NCBI GenBank assembly: GCA_020050955.1 | Contig: JAGVJT010000235.1 | Coordinates: 1 to 7,459 of the forward strand | Source of the DNA: Legionellales bacterium | GTDB lineage: Bacteria; Pseudomonadota; Gammaproteobacteria; Legionellales; Legionellaceae | Length of the DNA: 7,459 nt | Direction: 5' to 3' | In this document: in pieces, positions 6,120 to 7,459 of the stretch | Numbering within the stretch: the stretch's first letter is position 1 | Layout of the letters: each line of letters begins with the position of its first letter | The notes under the pieces: model-generated | Databases searched by the model: none | Told to the model about the DNA's origin: nothing | Seen by the model: only the letters and a program-made list of their open reading frames with translations | Made by a program: the position numbers and the translations under genes

Positions 6120-7459
6120 TTCATGTAAAAACGGTACCTGCTTTCAAGACTCCTCTTTCGGTTGATCAAATACAAGCACTTAAAGAAAAGTTTGAGCGTC
6201 TGCTTGCAACGAGTATTCTTCGAGTGCTTCGAATTCGATTGAAGCGAAATGTTGAGTCGTGTTTTAGTAATTATTTGATTGCGAATAATCCTTTTTTGAT
6301 TGATCTTGTTGAACAGTTCATTGGCAACATAGCTCACCGACAAGATATTTTGTATAAAACAAAAGAACAAACCATTGAAGCGTATGCGCAGTTTATTGTG
6401 ATCAATTGTCCTCGACTGATAGATCGTGTGGTGCAATGCATTCAAGAACCTGGTCACGCGACTATTTTGGAAAATCTTGAATATGTAGAGCTTTCTGCCG
6501 ATGAAGCTGAGTGCTGTTATTCCCGGATGGAAGTGCTTATCGAAGAAATGGTGCTAGCATCACGGCCTATTGATAGGCGTTTTTACAAAGACGATGGCCG
6601 TGTGATGCGTCGATTTGATAGTTTGGCCCGTTTGGTGAGTTTAAAACCTGGTTTTTCAATTTGCTCTGCGGTCACCATTGTGAATGGTGAATTGATCGTT
6701 GCGGCTAATTCGACTGGTCATGCAAGCACAGAAGAGATGGCGAGTGTACTTGCTAAAAAAATAGGTATTATTCGACGTTTCCTCCATGGCATTCACGATG
6801 CGTTGAAGCGCGAAAATGGCCCCCAATTAGATGCACGCATGAATGAAGTGATTTATGATTTGATTGCTGAAGGCGGGACAACACAAGGCCATCAAATTAT
6901 TAAGCAAGCTCTTTTAAAGCTCATTGACGCAACCCTTACAGATATTCATGAGGATCATGAGTCATGTTCTAATCGTTTTTCTGTGACAGAACGTGAAACA
7001 TTGCTATCTTCCTCTGGGGTGACAATTTTGTTGCCGGAGGGCAAACGTAAACTCATGGACCATGGTATTGAGAATCGTATTGCTATGGTTTGGGTGACAC
7101 AGGATGGTGTGATCCAGACGATAAATCGCCATGTGTTGGATACTTTTGCACCGCAAGTGTTTATCAATCATTTTCATGCTGAGCAATTCATTGTGCTTTA
7201 TTTGAAAGATTACTTGCATCTCGATTTGACAACATTCGACTCACCGATTCGGTTTGGAATTTCAAAATTATGTTGTGCGACCTGTTACCAGGTGATGCAA
7301 GAGTACGCAAGAATTCAAGTCAGAGGAACGCATTGCAATTTTTATGAACACACGGTTAATATTTTCACTAAAAGTGTCTGTCCTGCACCATTTGATGTGA
7401 CATCGCCAGCACCAACGACACCTAGAAAAGTATTTCCTTCTCCAACAGAGGCTGAACCA
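6116..7459 (+). CDS. OTT_1508-like deaminase-superfamily protein (3' end outside window)
   Basis: An uninterrupted frame of 448 codons that runs off the window, found by reading the frame to the edge. The C-terminal part has the order HAEQFIVLYL (354-363), GISKLCCATCYQVM (from Gly382, ending at 393), then VRGTHCNFY (402-410). This is the pattern of the OTT_1508-like branch of the nucleic acid/nucleotide deaminase superfamily, known from Orientia and other intracellular bacteria and from fungi. By family rule His354, Cys387 and Cys390 bind zinc and Glu356 is the proton shuttle. A beta hairpin (322-337, turn QDG) precedes the HAE helix as the deaminase fold requires. Residues 1-180 look mainly helical and match nothing I know; a second hairpin-like stretch lies at 183-198. 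The visible end (422-448) is proline-rich, probably a linker. The start is uncertain: ATG 6116 is the first in-frame ATG, but GTG 6071 is also open, and neither has a good Shine-Dalgarno. It diverges from the ankyrin-protease gene. Substrate (nucleic acid or free nucleotide) is unknown. Confidence 0.78.
   Translation, partial: MFHVKTVPAFKTPLSVDQIQALKEKFERLLATSILRVLRIRLKRNVESCFSNYLIANNPFLIDLVEQFIGNIAHRQDILYKTKEQTIEAYAQFIVINCPRLIDRVVQCIQEPGHATILENLEYVELSADEAECCYSRMEVLIEEMVLASRPIDRRFYKDDGRVMRRFDSLARLVSLKPGFSICSAVTIVNGELIVAANSTGHASTEEMASVLAKKIGIIRRFLHGIHDALKRENGPQLDARMNEVIYDLIAEGGTTQGHQIIKQALLKLIDATLTDIHEDHESCSNRFSVTERETLLSSSGVTILLPEGKRKLMDHGIENRIAMVWVTQDGVIQTINRHVLDTFAPQVFINHFHAEQFIVLYLKDYLHLDLTTFDSPIRFGISKLCCATCYQVMQEYARIQVRGTHCNFYEHTVNIFTKSVCPAPFDVTSPAPTTPRKVFPSPTEAEP

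Noticed and set aside
6098..6457. Minus-strand open frame of 119 codons opposite the 5' part of the deaminase gene.
   Set aside because: Its product is low-complexity and Lys/Asn/Arg-rich with no recognisable motif, and it is antisense to a frame with clear family signature downstream.
6565..6584. GCCTAT-TG-ATAGGC hairpin followed by a T run (GTTTTT), resembling an intrinsic terminator.
   Set aside because: It lies inside the long deaminase frame, which continues uninterrupted for nearly 300 more codons; the stem is short with a two-base loop. Probably chance.
6955..7219. Two overlapping minus-strand frames of about 70 codons.
   Set aside because: They are antisense to the deaminase core (hairpin and HAE region) and overlap each other in different frames; shadows of the real gene.

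Overview
The window reads as a piece of chromosome from an AT-leaning gammaproteobacterium. The style suggests an intracellular or protist-associated lineage such as the Legionellales (Legionella, Coxiella, Berkiella, Rickettsiella and relatives). This placement is inference. It rests on housekeeping and LPS genes of gammaproteobacterial type sitting beside a large ankyrin-repeat protein with a protease-like N-terminus and a deaminase of a family known from intracellular bacteria and fungi. No rRNA or tRNA gene, insertion sequence, integrase or CRISPR array was seen, and no gene-free stretch exceeds about 130 bases.

Left part (1-1795, plus strand): two overlapping genes of LPS assembly. The first is the C-terminal part of a WaaE/LgtF-like family 2 glycosyltransferase that adds a sugar to the lipid A-core. 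The second is a polytopic O-antigen ligase-type membrane protein (WaaL/Wzy_C family). They overlap by 23 bp and are probably translated from one mRNA.

Middle (1725-3765): hmgA (homogentisate 1,2-dioxygenase) on the minus strand, whose 3' end overlaps the 3' end of the ligase gene tail to tail by 71 bp. It diverges from yebC (YebC/TACO1 family) on the plus strand across a 73-bp spacer that carries apparently overlapping back-to-back promoters. All metal ligands and the active-site His of HmgA are present with exactly the spacing of the human enzyme. No other homogentisate-pathway gene is in view.

Right part (3803-7459): the accessory and most interesting region. Two large genes diverge from a 126-bp AT-rich spacer. 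The minus-strand gene encodes a 728-residue protein with a putative papain/YopT-like cysteine protease domain (candidate triad Cys34-His200-Asp215), followed by ankyrin repeats of an unusual 37-residue period and an acidic C-terminus resembling a Dot/Icm E-block. The plus-strand gene runs off the window end (448 codons visible). It carries the zinc-binding signature of the OTT_1508-like branch of the deaminase superfamily (HAE, CxxC, RGTH) after a long uncharacterised N-terminal region, and is followed by a proline-rich tail. I read this pair as candidate host-directed effectors; this is inference from sequence and context only.
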